From an uncultured Allosphingosinicella sp. (GTDB lineage Bacteria > Pseudomonadota > Alphaproteobacteria > Sphingomonadales > Sphingomonadaceae): DNA of 8,360 nt. The notes beneath the pieces were generated by a model. That model was given only the letters and a program-made list of their open reading frames with translations. It had not been told where the DNA came from and did not search any database. Position numbers and translations under genes: made by a program. The DNA lies in the NCBI GenBank assembly GCA_934539295.1, contig CAKTCN010000062.1:1-8360 (forward strand). Reading direction: 5' to 3'. Each line of letters starts with the position of its first letter. Position 1 is the first letter of the stretch. Of this stretch, positions 1 through 7,398 are shown piece by piece.

Positions 1-446
1 CAGAACGGCAGCGCGCGCGGCGCATAGAGGGTCTGCTCGGCCGGGCGCAACTCGGGGAAGGCGATAGGGGCGAGGAGAACCAGCGAACTGACCGCCTCCG
101 GAAACAACTCCGCATAAGCCAGCCCGACAAGCCCGCCGAAGCTGTGTCCGACCACCTGAACAGGCTCATCGACGCCGAGCCTGCATAGCCCCGCATGGAT
201 GGATCGGGCCTGCGCATGCGGCGAGCCTTCGAAGCGTGCGCGCCGGCTTTGGCCATGACCGGGCCGGTCGACCGCAATGACGCGTCCAAGCCGGGCAAGT
301 CGGTCGAACGGGCCGCACAGCCAGTCGTGACTGGTCGTAATCGCACCGTGAATGAGGAGGATAGGCGCCCCTTCACCGGCTTCGACGAAGTGGAGTGCGT
401 GTTCGTCGTCGAGGCAGATCGTATTGGCGGTCTGCTGCATGATCAT
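1..446 (-). CDS. Alpha/beta-fold hydrolase, N-terminal 148 residues (3' end beyond the window)
   Basis: The gene is read on the minus strand from an ATG at 446 and is still open at base 1, so the C-terminal half is missing. Visible alpha/beta-hydrolase landmarks are the oxyanion-loop segment LLIHGAITTSHDW (about residues 30-42), the DRPGHGQS strand/turn (60-67) and the nucleophile elbow GHSFGG with the catalytic Ser at about 102. The catalytic Asp and His would lie off the window. There is no signal peptide, so a cytoplasmic enzyme is expected. The substrate cannot be told, because this fold covers esterases, epoxide hydrolases, haloperoxidase-like enzymes and others. No upstream in-frame Met is seen. 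A second ATG two codons later (440) is possible, and neither has a strong Shine-Dalgarno. The gene starts 52 nt after the repressor gene on the same strand, so cotranscription and control by the palindrome at 1117-1140 are plausible. Confidence 0.85.
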   Translation of the reverse strand, partial: MIMQQTANTICLDDEHALHFVEAGEGAPILLIHGAITTSHDWLCGPFDRLARLGRVIAVDRPGHGQSRRARFEGSPHAQARSIHAGLCRLGVDEPVQVVGHSFGGLVGLAYAELFPEAVSSLVLLAPIAFPELRPAEQTLYAPRALPF

Positions 447-498
447 GATCTTTCGCTGGAGACTAGTCGCCCCAACGCGGCACCGCGTCAGCAGGTCC

Positions 499-1077
499 TC
501 ACGCGGCCCCGTCCGCGCCGAACAAAGCGGTGCCGAGCAGGCGCTCGAGATCTCGATGCATGTTCGGGCACTCGCATTCGTGAAGCGCGTCGACACCCAT
601 GATCGCCCGCATGATCGTGGTTCCCGTGAGCACGCTCATGGCCAGGCTGGCACGCATCTCTGCATCTTCGCCGGGCAGCAACGCCGCCAGCGGGTGCAGC
701 ACGTCTTCATGAAAGGAGCTGCGCACGATCTCGGACGCCTTGGCGGAGGAAGCGGAGCGCAGGATGATCTGGAGCTTTTCGATATGGGCCCGCTCATTCT
801 CGCACAGGCTCGGCCGCGCGAGATTGGCCAGGTAGGCAGGAAGCTCGGCGGCGGGCGGCGCTTGCTCGGCAAAACCCGCCTTGCCGTGGCGGAGCACTTC
901 GCGAAATAACTTTTCCTTTGAACCGAAATAGCGGCCGATCAGCGACACATCGACGCCGACGTCCCCGGCCACGTCCCGCAACACGACATTGTCATAGGAA
1001 TCGTGCAGGAATCGCTGCTTGGCGGCGACCAATATGGCCTCGCGCGTGGCGGCGGCATTGCGGACGGGTGGCGGCAT
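499..1077 (-). CDS. TetR/AcrR-family transcriptional repressor
   Basis: This 192-aa protein has a TetR-type DNA-binding N-terminus. A first helix, TREAILVAAKQRFL (about residues 11-24), is followed by the helix-turn-helix segment LRDVAGDVGVDVSLIGRYFGS (about 33-53) and the family's KEKLF stretch. The rest is a helical ligand-binding and dimerisation region containing a short HECECPN cysteine pair. TetR proteins bind palindromic operators as dimers and release on binding a small molecule. Here the likely target is the perfect inverted repeat 40 bp upstream of its start, shared with the divergent RND efflux operon. The frame can be extended nine codons to a TTG at 1104, but the ATG at 1077 has GGAAGAGG six nt upstream, so the shorter form is preferred. 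Autorepression plus repression of the pump is inferred from layout, and the inducer is unknown. Confidence 0.92.
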   Translation of the reverse strand: MPPPVRNAAATREAILVAAKQRFLHDSYDNVVLRDVAGDVGVDVSLIGRYFGSKEKLFREVLRHGKAGFAEQAPPAAELPAYLANLARPSLCENERAHIEKLQIILRSASSAKASEIVRSSFHEDVLHPLAALLPGEDAEMRASLAMSVLTGTTIMRAIMGVDALHECECPNMHRDLERLLGTALFGADGAA

Positions 1078-1083
1078 CGGAAT

Positions 1084-1091
1084 CCTCTTCC
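1084..1091 (-). promoter_or_regulatory. Ribosome binding site that sets the repressor start
   Basis: Read on the minus strand this is GGAAGAGG, six nt before the ATG at 1077. It lies inside the longer TTG-initiated frame (start 1104), so it argues for initiation at 1077 rather than at the TTG. Confidence 0.65.
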
Positions 1092-1116
1092 AGGGCGACT
1101 TCAATGAATTCAGGCA

Positions 1117-1140
1117 CTAAGTCAACGGCTGTTGACTTAG
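1117..1140. promoter_or_regulatory. Perfect 10+10 bp palindrome, probable TetR operator
   Basis: The left arm CTAAGTCAAC (1117-1126) and right arm GTTGACTTAG (1131-1140) are exact reverse complements around the spacer GGCT. The element sits between the divergent repressor (start 1077) and membrane-fusion (start 1216) genes, where a TetR dimer would bind to control both. Each arm contains TTGACT reading outward, five of six matches to a sigma-70 -35 box, so bound repressor would block polymerase in both directions. The symmetry is seen directly. The protein that binds it is inferred from position. Confidence 0.8.
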
Positions 1141-1158
1141 GCTGAACGGCTTTCTAAT
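1132..1158 (+). promoter_or_regulatory. Candidate sigma-70-type promoter of the efflux operon
   Basis: TTGACT (1132-1137) and TCTAAT (1153-1158) each match five of six positions of the -35 and -10 consensus, with a 15-bp spacer, shorter than the usual 17. The -35 lies inside the right arm of the palindrome, as expected for steric repression. It would give a leader of roughly 50 nt before the ATG at 1216. The short spacer keeps confidence moderate. Confidence 0.45.
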
Positions 1159-1215
1159 TGGCCGCTGCTGCATCGCAGCGAGAGACTCGGCGTCCGTCGC
1201 CAGCAGGGGTACAAG

Positions 1216-2430
1216 ATGCGCTTCAACATGCTTCCGAAGGCGGCTCTGCCGCTCGTTCTCGTTCTTGGCCTCGCCGCTTGCGGCAGCGGGGAGCCGGAGC
1301 AGCCTGCGGCGCCTCCCCCCATGCCGGTAACGGTGGCGCAGCCGATCACCCAGGAAGTGATCGACTGGGACGATTATGTCGGCAGCTTCGAGGCGATCCA
1401 GAATGTCGAGGTGCGCCCGCGCGCAACCGGCTATCTGCAGGCGGTTCACTTCACCGATGGTCAATATGTCCAGCGCGGCCAACTCCTCTTCACGGTGGAT
1501 GCGCGCCAGACGCAGGCGGCCCTTGCCCAGTCGCAGGCGCAGCTTGCCCGTGCGCAGGCCACGTTGACCAACGCGCGCACCGAACTCGCCCGTTCGCGCG
1601 CTCTGGCCGCGCAACGCGCCGCCAGCACGGAAGAGGTCGAGCAGCGCCAGGCTGCCGTTCGTGCCGGTGAAGCCGACATCGCTGCAGCGAACGCCGCCAT
1701 CCGCGCACAGCAGCTGAACCTCGGCTTCACCCGCGTGACTGCGCCGATTTCCGGCCGCGTGTCGCAGCGCATGGTCGATGCCGGCAACAGCGTCACCGCC
1801 GACCAGACGGTGCTCACCACCATCGTGTCGACCAACCCGCTTCACTTCTCCTTCCAGGGCTCCGAAGCGCTGCTGCTGAAATATCAGCGTCAGAATGCCG
1901 GCAGCACCAGTGGAACGCAGGTGCGCATCCGCCTGCAGGATGAGACCAATTACAGCCATGCCGGCACGCTCGACTTCGTCGACCCGGTCGTGAATGCGGG
2001 CTCGGGCACCGTGCGCGCCCGCGCAGTTGTCCAAAACCCCGATGGCTTCCTGAAGCCGGGCATGTTCGGTCACCTGCGTCTTGCAGCATCGCAGCCCTAT
2101 CGCGCCATGCTGGTCCCCGACACGGCGATCGTCACCGACGCCGCCCGCCGCGTCGTCTATGTGGTCGACCGCGCCGGCACCGTGGCGGCCCGCCCGGTCG
2201 AACTCGGCCCGCTGCTCGGCACCCTGCGCGTGGTGCGCAGCGGCATCAGCGCCAACGACCGCGTGATCATCGACGGCATCCAGCGCGCCCGGCCCGGCCA
2301 GAAGGTTCAGCCCAAGGCTGGCCGCATCCAGGCCGGCACGGGCCCTGAGCCCGCGACCAAGGCCGGCTCGTCCAACAATGTCGCCCCGGCCTCGACCGCT
2401 ACCCCCGTCGGCAACAGCGCCGCACGCTAA
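1216..2430 (+). CDS. RND efflux periplasmic adaptor (membrane-fusion) lipoprotein, AcrA/MexE-like
   Basis: This 404-aa adaptor would link the inner-membrane pump to the outer-membrane channel. It opens with a lipoprotein signal, a hydrophobic stretch ending in LAAC with the lipidated Cys at 22 and Gly following, so it should be anchored in the inner membrane and sit in the periplasm. A Pro-rich linker is followed by the first lipoyl half (about 55-95, with RPRATGYL and DGQYVQRGQLLFTVD), an Ala/Gln-rich alpha-hairpin coiled coil (about 98-165), the second lipoyl half around TAPISGRVS (175-183), a beta-barrel and a membrane-proximal domain to about 365. The Ala/Pro/Thr-rich tail looks disordered. 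AGGGG lies six nt before the ATG. It is first in the operon, 12 nt before the pump gene. Length and domain order are normal for the family. Confidence 0.95.
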   Translation: MRFNMLPKAALPLVLVLGLAACGSGEPEQPAAPPPMPVTVAQPITQEVIDWDDYVGSFEAIQNVEVRPRATGYLQAVHFTDGQYVQRGQLLFTVDARQTQAALAQSQAQLARAQATLTNARTELARSRALAAQRAASTEEVEQRQAAVRAGEADIAAANAAIRAQQLNLGFTRVTAPISGRVSQRMVDAGNSVTADQTVLTTIVSTNPLHFSFQGSEALLLKYQRQNAGSTSGTQVRIRLQDETNYSHAGTLDFVDPVVNAGSGTVRARAVVQNPDGFLKPGMFGHLRLAASQPYRAMLVPDTAIVTDAARRVVYVVDRAGTVAARPVELGPLLGTLRVVRSGISANDRVIIDGIQRARPGQKVQPKAGRIQAGTGPEPATKAGSSNNVAPASTATPVGNSAAR

Positions 2431-2442
2431 GGATCGCGCGAA

Positions 2443-5400
2443 GTGAACATTTCCCGCTTCTTCATCGAGAGGCCGATCTTTGCGGCGGTCATCTCGATCT
2501 TCATCACGCTGATCGGCGCCTTCGCCTATCCGCAGCTGTCGCTGTCGCAATATCCCGAGATTGCGCCGCCCACGATCACCGTGAACGCGTTCTTCGCGGG
2601 TGCATCGGCGGAGACGATGGCGGAAACCATCGCCGCGCCGATCGAGCAGGAGATCAACGGCGTCGAGGACATGCTCTACATGTCCTCGTCCAACACGGAC
2701 GGCGCCACGGCCATCACCGTGACGTTCGAGCCGGGCACGGACCTCGACGCCGCGCAGGTGCTGGTCCAGAACCGCGTCGCACTGGCCGAGCCGCGTTTGC
2801 CCGAGCAGGTGCGCCAGGTCGGCATCACGGTGAACAAGGCCTCGTCGGGCTTCCTGATGATCGTGGCGCTCACCTCCACCGACCCCAAGCTCGACGTCGA
2901 CTATATCGGCAACTTCGCCAACACGAACCTGCGTGACCGCTTGCTGCGCCTTGAGGGCGTCGGCGGCGTGCAGGTGTTCGGCGGCGGCAATTATTCCATG
3001 CGCGTCTGGATCGATCCGGACCGTGCGGCCGCGCGCAACCTGACTGCGGGCGAGATCGTCACGGCGCTGCGCACCCAGAACGTGCAGGTCGCAGGCGGCT
3101 CGCTCGGCCAGCCGCCTTATGGCAGCGGCAACCCCGCATTCCAGCTGCCGATCGAGGTACAGGGCCGCCTGACCGATCCTGCCCAATTCTCCGACATCGT
3201 CATCAAGACGGACGAAGGCGGCGCGATCACCCGCGTCCGCGACGTCGCCCGGGTCGAGCTCGGCAGCCAGGAATATGGCATCGAGGGTTCGTTCACCGGT
3301 CGCCGCGGCGTTGCGCTTGCCATCATCCAGCAGCCGGGCTCCAACGCGCTCGACGCGGCCGAGCTGGTGCTGAACGAGGTCGAGACCGCGTCCAAGGACT
3401 TCCCGCCCGGCATCCAATATTCCATCCCCTACAACCCGACCGAATATGTTCAGGCGTCGGTAGAAGGCGTGCAGGACACTCTGATCGAAGCCATCGTGCT
3501 GGTGGTCATCGTGGTGATGGTCTTCCTGCAGACTTGGCGCGCGGCGATCATTCCGATCATCGCGATCCCGGTTGCGCTGATCGGCACCTTCGCCATCCAG
3601 CTCATGCTCGGTTTTTCGATCAACTCGCTGTCGCTGTTCGCACTCGTGCTGGCGGTCGGCATCGTGGTCGACGACGCCATCGTCGTGGTGGAAGCGGTGG
3701 AAAAGCACATCCGCGACGGGCTCAGCCCGCGCGAGGCGGCTCATCGCACCATGGACGAAGTGTCGGGCGCACTGATTGCGATCGGCCTGGTGCTGACCGC
3801 CGTGTTCATCCCGACGGCCTTCGTGTCGGGTATTCCGGGCATCTTCTACCGCCAGTTCGCGGTTACGATCGCCGCCGCATCGGTGATCTCGCTGCTCGTG
3901 TCGCTGACCCTCTCCCCTGCCCTCGCCGCTTTGCTGCTGAAGCCGCATAGCGAGCATCATGAGGAGAAGGGCAACCGCGTCACGCGGCTGGTGCGCAAGG
4001 CCGGCAACAAGTTCAACCAGGCGTTCGACTGGCTTTCGGACCGTTATGGCCGCCTCACCGCCAAGCTCGTTCGCACCTCGGCTATCATGCTGATCATCTA
4101 TGCGGGCCTGCTGGCGCTGACCGGCTGGCGCTTGACCGACACGCCCACCGGCTTCATCCCGGACCAGGACCAGGGTGTGCTGATCGGCGTCGTGCAGTTG
4201 CCCCCGGGCTCTTCGCTCGAGCGCACCAGCGAGGTGCTGAACCGCGCCTACGAGATCGCGCGCAAGACGCCGGGCGTAGTGGATGCGGCGACCTTCGCGG
4301 GCCTTGACGGCTCCAGCTTCTCGCAGTCGTCCAATGCGGGCACCATGTTCATGCGGCTTGCCGACTGGGGCGAGCGTGCCGACAGCGGCCAGACCGCGGC
4401 CCAGCTTTCGCAGACGCTGACCATGGCTATGGGTGGCGCGATTGAAGGTGCCAACGTGTTCGTCATCGCGCCTCCTGCGGTTCCGGGCCTCGGCACCGGC
4501 AACGGCTTCACCATGATGATCCAGGATCGTTCGGGTGCCGGCTACCAGGCGCTCGAAGGCGCGACCTTCGGCATGATGGGTGCGGCTGCGCAGAATAGCG
4601 ACGTGACGCAGGTCTTCTCGACCTTCAACACCGGTTCGCCGCGCGTGCGCGCAGATGTCGATCGCGATCGTGCCCAGCTGCTCGGCGTGCAGCCGCAGCA
4701 GATCTACGAGGCGCTCGGCACCTATATGGGCTCTACCTATATCAACGACTTCAACCTGCTCGGCCGCACATTCCGCGTCACTGCGCAGGCTGAGCCGAGT
4801 GCCCGTGACGATGTCGCCGACGTTGGCCGCCTGCAGGTCCGCTCGGCCAGCGGGCAGATGGTGCCGCTCGCGTCGGTGGCGTCGTTCAACAACGACAGCG
4901 GTCCGTCGCGTGTCGTGCGCTACAACCTGTTCCCCGCAGTCGAGCTGCAGGGCCAGGCCGCGCCGGGCATTGCGTCGGGCGCCGCGCTGCAGACCATGGA
5001 GGGCATCGCCGGCCAGACGCTGCCGCAGGGCATGACATATGAATGGACGGGCCTCGCCTACCAGGAGCAGGCGGCGGGCGGCAGCTCCGCCATCGTCTTC
5101 CTGATGGCCGTGGTGTTCGTGTTCCTGGTGCTCGCCGCGCAATATGAGGCGCTGACCCTGCCGCTGGCTGTCATCCTGATCGTGCCGATGTGCATCCTGG
5201 CGGCGCTGATCGGCGTCAACATCCGGGGGATGGACAACAACATCCTGACCCAGGTCGGCCTGGTGGTGCTCGTGGCGCTCGCCGCCAAGAACGCCATCCT
5301 GATCGTCGAATTCGCCAAGCAGGCGGAGGAAGAGGAAGGCCAGGACCGTTATCAGGCGGCACAGACGGCGGCGCAGCAGCGTCTCCGCCCGATCCTGATG

Positions 5401-5646
5401 ACCAGCTTCGCGTTCATCTTCGGCGTGATCCCGCTGGCGATCGCGGTCGGCCCCGGCGCCGAGATGCGCCAGTCGCTCGGCACGGCGGTGAGCTTCGGCA
5501 TGCTCGGCGTCACCATCTTCGGCCTGATCTTCACGCCGATTTTCTACGTGGTGACCCGCGGCCTGGGCGAGCGCACACGCAAGTGGCGCAAGAAGCCGGC
5601 CGCAGCCGAAACCCACAATGTTACGCCCGCGGGCGAAGGAGCCTGA
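2443..5646 (+). CDS. HAE1-family RND multidrug efflux transporter, MexF/OqxB-like
   Basis: This 1067-aa inner-membrane pump exchanges protons for hydrophobic or amphiphilic compounds and works as a trimer. The N-terminus FFIERPIFAAVISI begins TM1, periplasmic porter and docking domains follow, TM2 starts near 349, and the second half repeats this plan with TM8 near 882. The proton-relay residues are all present: Asp410-Asp411 in GIVVDDAIVVVE, Lys949 in AAKNAILIVEFAK, Arg980 in RLRPILMTS and Thr987, matching AcrB D407/D408, K940, R971 and T978. Segments such as DNNILTQVGL, PGLGTGNGF and MTYEWTGL look more like MexF/OqxB than AcrB. In the distal pocket F618 and F626 are retained, while the position aligning with AcrB F615 is Ser. 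The GTG start is supported by AAGGA nine nt upstream. The substrate range cannot be read from the sequence. Confidence 0.97.
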   Translation: MNISRFFIERPIFAAVISIFITLIGAFAYPQLSLSQYPEIAPPTITVNAFFAGASAETMAETIAAPIEQEINGVEDMLYMSSSNTDGATAITVTFEPGTDLDAAQVLVQNRVALAEPRLPEQVRQVGITVNKASSGFLMIVALTSTDPKLDVDYIGNFANTNLRDRLLRLEGVGGVQVFGGGNYSMRVWIDPDRAAARNLTAGEIVTALRTQNVQVAGGSLGQPPYGSGNPAFQLPIEVQGRLTDPAQFSDIVIKTDEGGAITRVRDVARVELGSQEYGIEGSFTGRRGVALAIIQQPGSNALDAAELVLNEVETASKDFPPGIQYSIPYNPTEYVQASVEGVQDTLIEAIVLVVIVVMVFLQTWRAAIIPIIAIPVALIGTFAIQLMLGFSINSLSLFALVLAVGIVVDDAIVVVEAVEKHIRDGLSPREAAHRTMDEVSGALIAIGLVLTAVFIPTAFVSGIPGIFYRQFAVTIAAASVISLLVSLTLSPALAALLLKPHSEHHEEKGNRVTRLVRKAGNKFNQAFDWLSDRYGRLTAKLVRTSAIMLIIYAGLLALTGWRLTDTPTGFIPDQDQGVLIGVVQLPPGSSLERTSEVLNRAYEIARKTPGVVDAATFAGLDGSSFSQSSNAGTMFMRLADWGERADSGQTAAQLSQTLTMAMGGAIEGANVFVIAPPAVPGLGTGNGFTMMIQDRSGAGYQALEGATFGMMGAAAQNSDVTQVFSTFNTGSPRVRADVDRDRAQLLGVQPQQIYEALGTYMGSTYINDFNLLGRTFRVTAQAEPSARDDVADVGRLQVRSASGQMVPLASVASFNNDSGPSRVVRYNLFPAVELQGQAAPGIASGAALQTMEGIAGQTLPQGMTYEWTGLAYQEQAAGGSSAIVFLMAVVFVFLVLAAQYEALTLPLAVILIVPMCILAALIGVNIRGMDNNILTQVGLVVLVALAAKNAILIVEFAKQAEEEEGQDRYQAAQTAAQQRLRPILMTSFAFIFGVIPLAIAVGPGAEMRQSLGTAVSFGMLGVTIFGLIFTPIFYVVTRGLGERTRKWRKKPAAAETHNVTPAGEGA
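5636..5641 (+). promoter_or_regulatory. Ribosome binding site for the channel gene, inside the pump gene
   Basis: AAGGAG ends seven nt before the ATG at 5649 and lies in the last codons of the pump gene, whose stop is at 5644-5646. This fixes the channel start at 5649 rather than further upstream in the same open frame, and implies translational coupling between pump and channel. Confidence 0.8.
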
Positions 5647-5648
5647 TC

Positions 5649-7055
5649 ATGGTTCGCACTCTGCTTGCCGCTGCAAGCGCGCTGACACTTGCCGCCTGCA
5701 CGGTCGGGCCCAACTACAGCTCGCCGATCCCGGCTGCGCCTGCCCAGGCCGACTTCGTCAGCGCCGGCTCGCCCGCCTTCAACGGCGACGAGCCGCCGGG
5801 CCGGTGGTGGAGCCTGTTCAACGATCCGGTCCTCGATCGGCTCGTCGAGGAGGCGCTCACCGCCAACACCGACCTGCGCGTCGCGGCCGCCAACCTGGCG
5901 CAAGCGCGCGCGGTCCTGCAGGAAACACGGGCCGGCCGGCTGCCGACGACCAACGTCACTACGGGCGTGACCCGCAGCGGCGTGCCGTCGGCGCAGACGC
6001 CGGGGTTCGAGATCCCCGACCAGACGGTGTTCGATATCGGCCTCGACGTCGGCTACCAGGTCGATCTGTTCGGGCGCGTGCGCCGCGCCGTCGAGGCGTC
6101 ACGAGCCGACGTTGAATCGGTACAGGCCGCGTTCGACGTGACCCGCATATCCGTCGCAGCCGAGACCGCACGCGCTTATGCAGATGCCTGCAATGCCGGT
6201 CGCCAGATCGCCGTCGCCCGCGACAGCGTGCGCATTCAGGAGGACACGTTCGACCTCACCCGCCGGCTGTTCGAAGGTGGGCGAGCCACCGCCCTGGAAA
6301 CCAGCCAGGCAAGCGCACAGCTCGAGCAGAGCCGTTCGACAATCCCGGGACTGGAGGCACAACGCCGCACCGCGCTCTATCGTCTGTCCGTGCTGACCGG
6401 TCGCCCGCCCGCAGACTTCCCGCGCGATGTGGAAACCTGTGCGACTCCGCCGGCCCTCTCCCGTCCGGTCCCGGTCGGTAGCGGCGCGACTTTGCTCGCC
6501 CGTCGGCCGGACATCCGCGCGGCCGAACGTGAACTTGCGGCAGCCACCGCACGCATCGGAGTCGCGACGGCGCAGCTCTATCCGGACATCAGCCTTGGCG
6601 GTTCGATCGGGTCTTCGGCGACGTCGCTTGGCGGCCTCTTCTCCGATTCATCTTTCCGCTACAGCATCGGGCCGCTGATCAGCTGGAGCTTCCCCAATCT
6701 CGCCGTGGCGCGTGCCCGCGTGCGGCAGGCCGAGGCGGTGGAGCAGGCCGCGCTCGCACGCTTCGACGGCACCTGGCTCGGCGCATTGGAGGAGACGGAA
6801 AGCGCCCTCACCCGCTATGCGGGCGGACTGGACAGTGTGGCGTCGCTGCGCCGTGCACGTGACAACGGGCGGGAGGCCGCGCGGATCGCGCGGCTGCGCT
6901 ACCAGGCCGGGCGCGAGAACTTCCAGACCGTGCTCGACGCCGAGCGTTCGCTGTCGACGATCGAGGCAAACCTGGCGAGTGCCGAGGCGCAGCTTTCGAC
7001 CAACCTGGTTTCGGTTTTCCTGGCACTCGGTGGCGGCTGGCAGACGGACGCCTGA
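5649..7055 (+). CDS. Outer-membrane efflux channel lipoprotein, NodT/OprM-type
   Basis: This 468-aa protein is the expected TolC-like exit duct of the tripartite pump. The N-terminus is a lipoprotein signal ending in LAAC with Cys17 followed by Thr, so it should be sorted to the outer membrane. Family landmarks follow in order: the WWSLFNDPVLDRLVEEALTAN entry segment (about 52-72), YQVDLFGRVRRAVEAS before the first long helical hairpin (about 137-152), and the second-repeat signature LLARRPDIRAAERELAAATA with LYPDISLGGSIG. Two outer-membrane efflux repeats of normal length are present and there are no frame breaks. The open frame runs upstream to 5190, but that part is antiparallel shadow of the pump gene. 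The start is set by AAGGAG and the lipobox. It is the last gene of the operon, two nt after the pump stop. Confidence 0.95.
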   Translation: MVRTLLAAASALTLAACTVGPNYSSPIPAAPAQADFVSAGSPAFNGDEPPGRWWSLFNDPVLDRLVEEALTANTDLRVAAANLAQARAVLQETRAGRLPTTNVTTGVTRSGVPSAQTPGFEIPDQTVFDIGLDVGYQVDLFGRVRRAVEASRADVESVQAAFDVTRISVAAETARAYADACNAGRQIAVARDSVRIQEDTFDLTRRLFEGGRATALETSQASAQLEQSRSTIPGLEAQRRTALYRLSVLTGRPPADFPRDVETCATPPALSRPVPVGSGATLLARRPDIRAAERELAAATARIGVATAQLYPDISLGGSIGSSATSLGGLFSDSSFRYSIGPLISWSFPNLAVARARVRQAEAVEQAALARFDGTWLGALEETESALTRYAGGLDSVASLRRARDNGREAARIARLRYQAGRENFQTVLDAERSLSTIEANLASAEAQLSTNLVSVFLALGGGWQTDA

Positions 7056-7082
7056 CCGCGTCCATCTGCCCCCGCGTCAGGC
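7050..7082. terminator. Inverted repeat between convergent genes, possible bidirectional terminator
   Basis: GCCTGAC-C-GCG (7050-7060) can pair with CGCGTCAGGC (7073-7082), giving ten base pairs with one bulged C and a 12-nt loop. The stem contains the stop codons of both converging genes: TGA of the channel gene at 7053-7055 and TGA of the glutaredoxin gene at 7079-7077 on the minus strand. There is no T-tract on either side, so classical intrinsic termination is uncertain. Transcript-end protection or simple convergence is possible. Confidence 0.45.
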
Positions 7083-7325
7083 CTTCACCTCGGCCAGATA
7101 GCGTTCGAGGTCGTCGCTGCCACCGATCCGCTCGTCGCCGACGAAGACCTGAGGCGTGGTGCTGACGCCATGCTCGTCCTTGAAGGCGTCAACTTCGTCC
7201 CGCGAGGAGAGGATCCTGTCTTCGAAGTCGATGCCCGCACCCTCCAACATCTGCTTGGCGCGCACGCCGAACGGGCAGGTGTGGTCGGGCAGGACCATGC
7301 GGTACAAGGTGACGGGTCGGTCCAT
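7077..7325 (-). CDS. Small glutaredoxin-like protein with a single active-site cysteine (CPFG)
   Basis: This 82-aa protein is the length of a lone thioredoxin-fold glutaredoxin domain. The first strand LYRMVLPDH leads into the active site CPFG (Cys17 to Gly20). The later signature STTPQVFVGDERIGGSDDL supplies the cis-Pro loop (TPQ) and the GG-DD glutathione-binding motif. Cys17 is the only cysteine in the protein, so dithiol chemistry of the CPYC type is impossible. A monothiol deglutathionylation or glutathione-dependent relay role is expected. Similar CPFG domains are known to me from alphaproteobacterial glutaredoxins, some fused to MauE/DoxX membrane proteins. This one stands alone. GGAG lies seven nt before the ATG. 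The gene converges with the efflux operon and diverges from the small genes at 7453. No link to efflux is evident beyond position. Confidence 0.85.
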   Translation of the reverse strand: MDRPVTLYRMVLPDHTCPFGVRAKQMLEGAGIDFEDRILSSRDEVDAFKDEHGVSTTPQVFVGDERIGGSDDLERYLAEVKA

Positions 7326-7398
7326 GTCAGATCTCCAGAATATGCGCGCTCAACGGAGCCAAGCGCCGCGACGCCCACGGCGTTCCGTGCCGTTCAAT

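Noticed and set aside
195..909. Plus-strand open frames across the hydrolase and repressor genes
   Set aside because: They are shadows of minus-strand genes with clear hydrolase and TetR motifs, and their translations show no domain.
1163..1180. Leader hairpin CGCTGC-N6-GCAGCG upstream of the adaptor gene
   Set aside because: A six-pair stem in GC-rich DNA is expected by chance. It is followed by neither a T-tract nor a second competing structure, so attenuation or a riboswitch is not supported.
1117..5616. A 1,499-codon open frame antisense to the adaptor and pump genes
   Set aside because: It is in exact codon register with both sense genes, so it stays open simply because they lack TTA, CTA and TCA codons, which are rare in GC-rich DNA. 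Its Asp/His/Arg/Gly-rich translation has no recognisable domain and it ends in the palindrome by chance.
5190..5648. N-terminal extension of the channel gene to an upstream ATG at 5190 (621-aa form)
   Set aside because: The extension overlaps the conserved C-terminus of the pump in another frame, has low-complexity Arg/Gly-rich translation, and would bury the lipoprotein signal that starts at 5649 behind AAGGAG.
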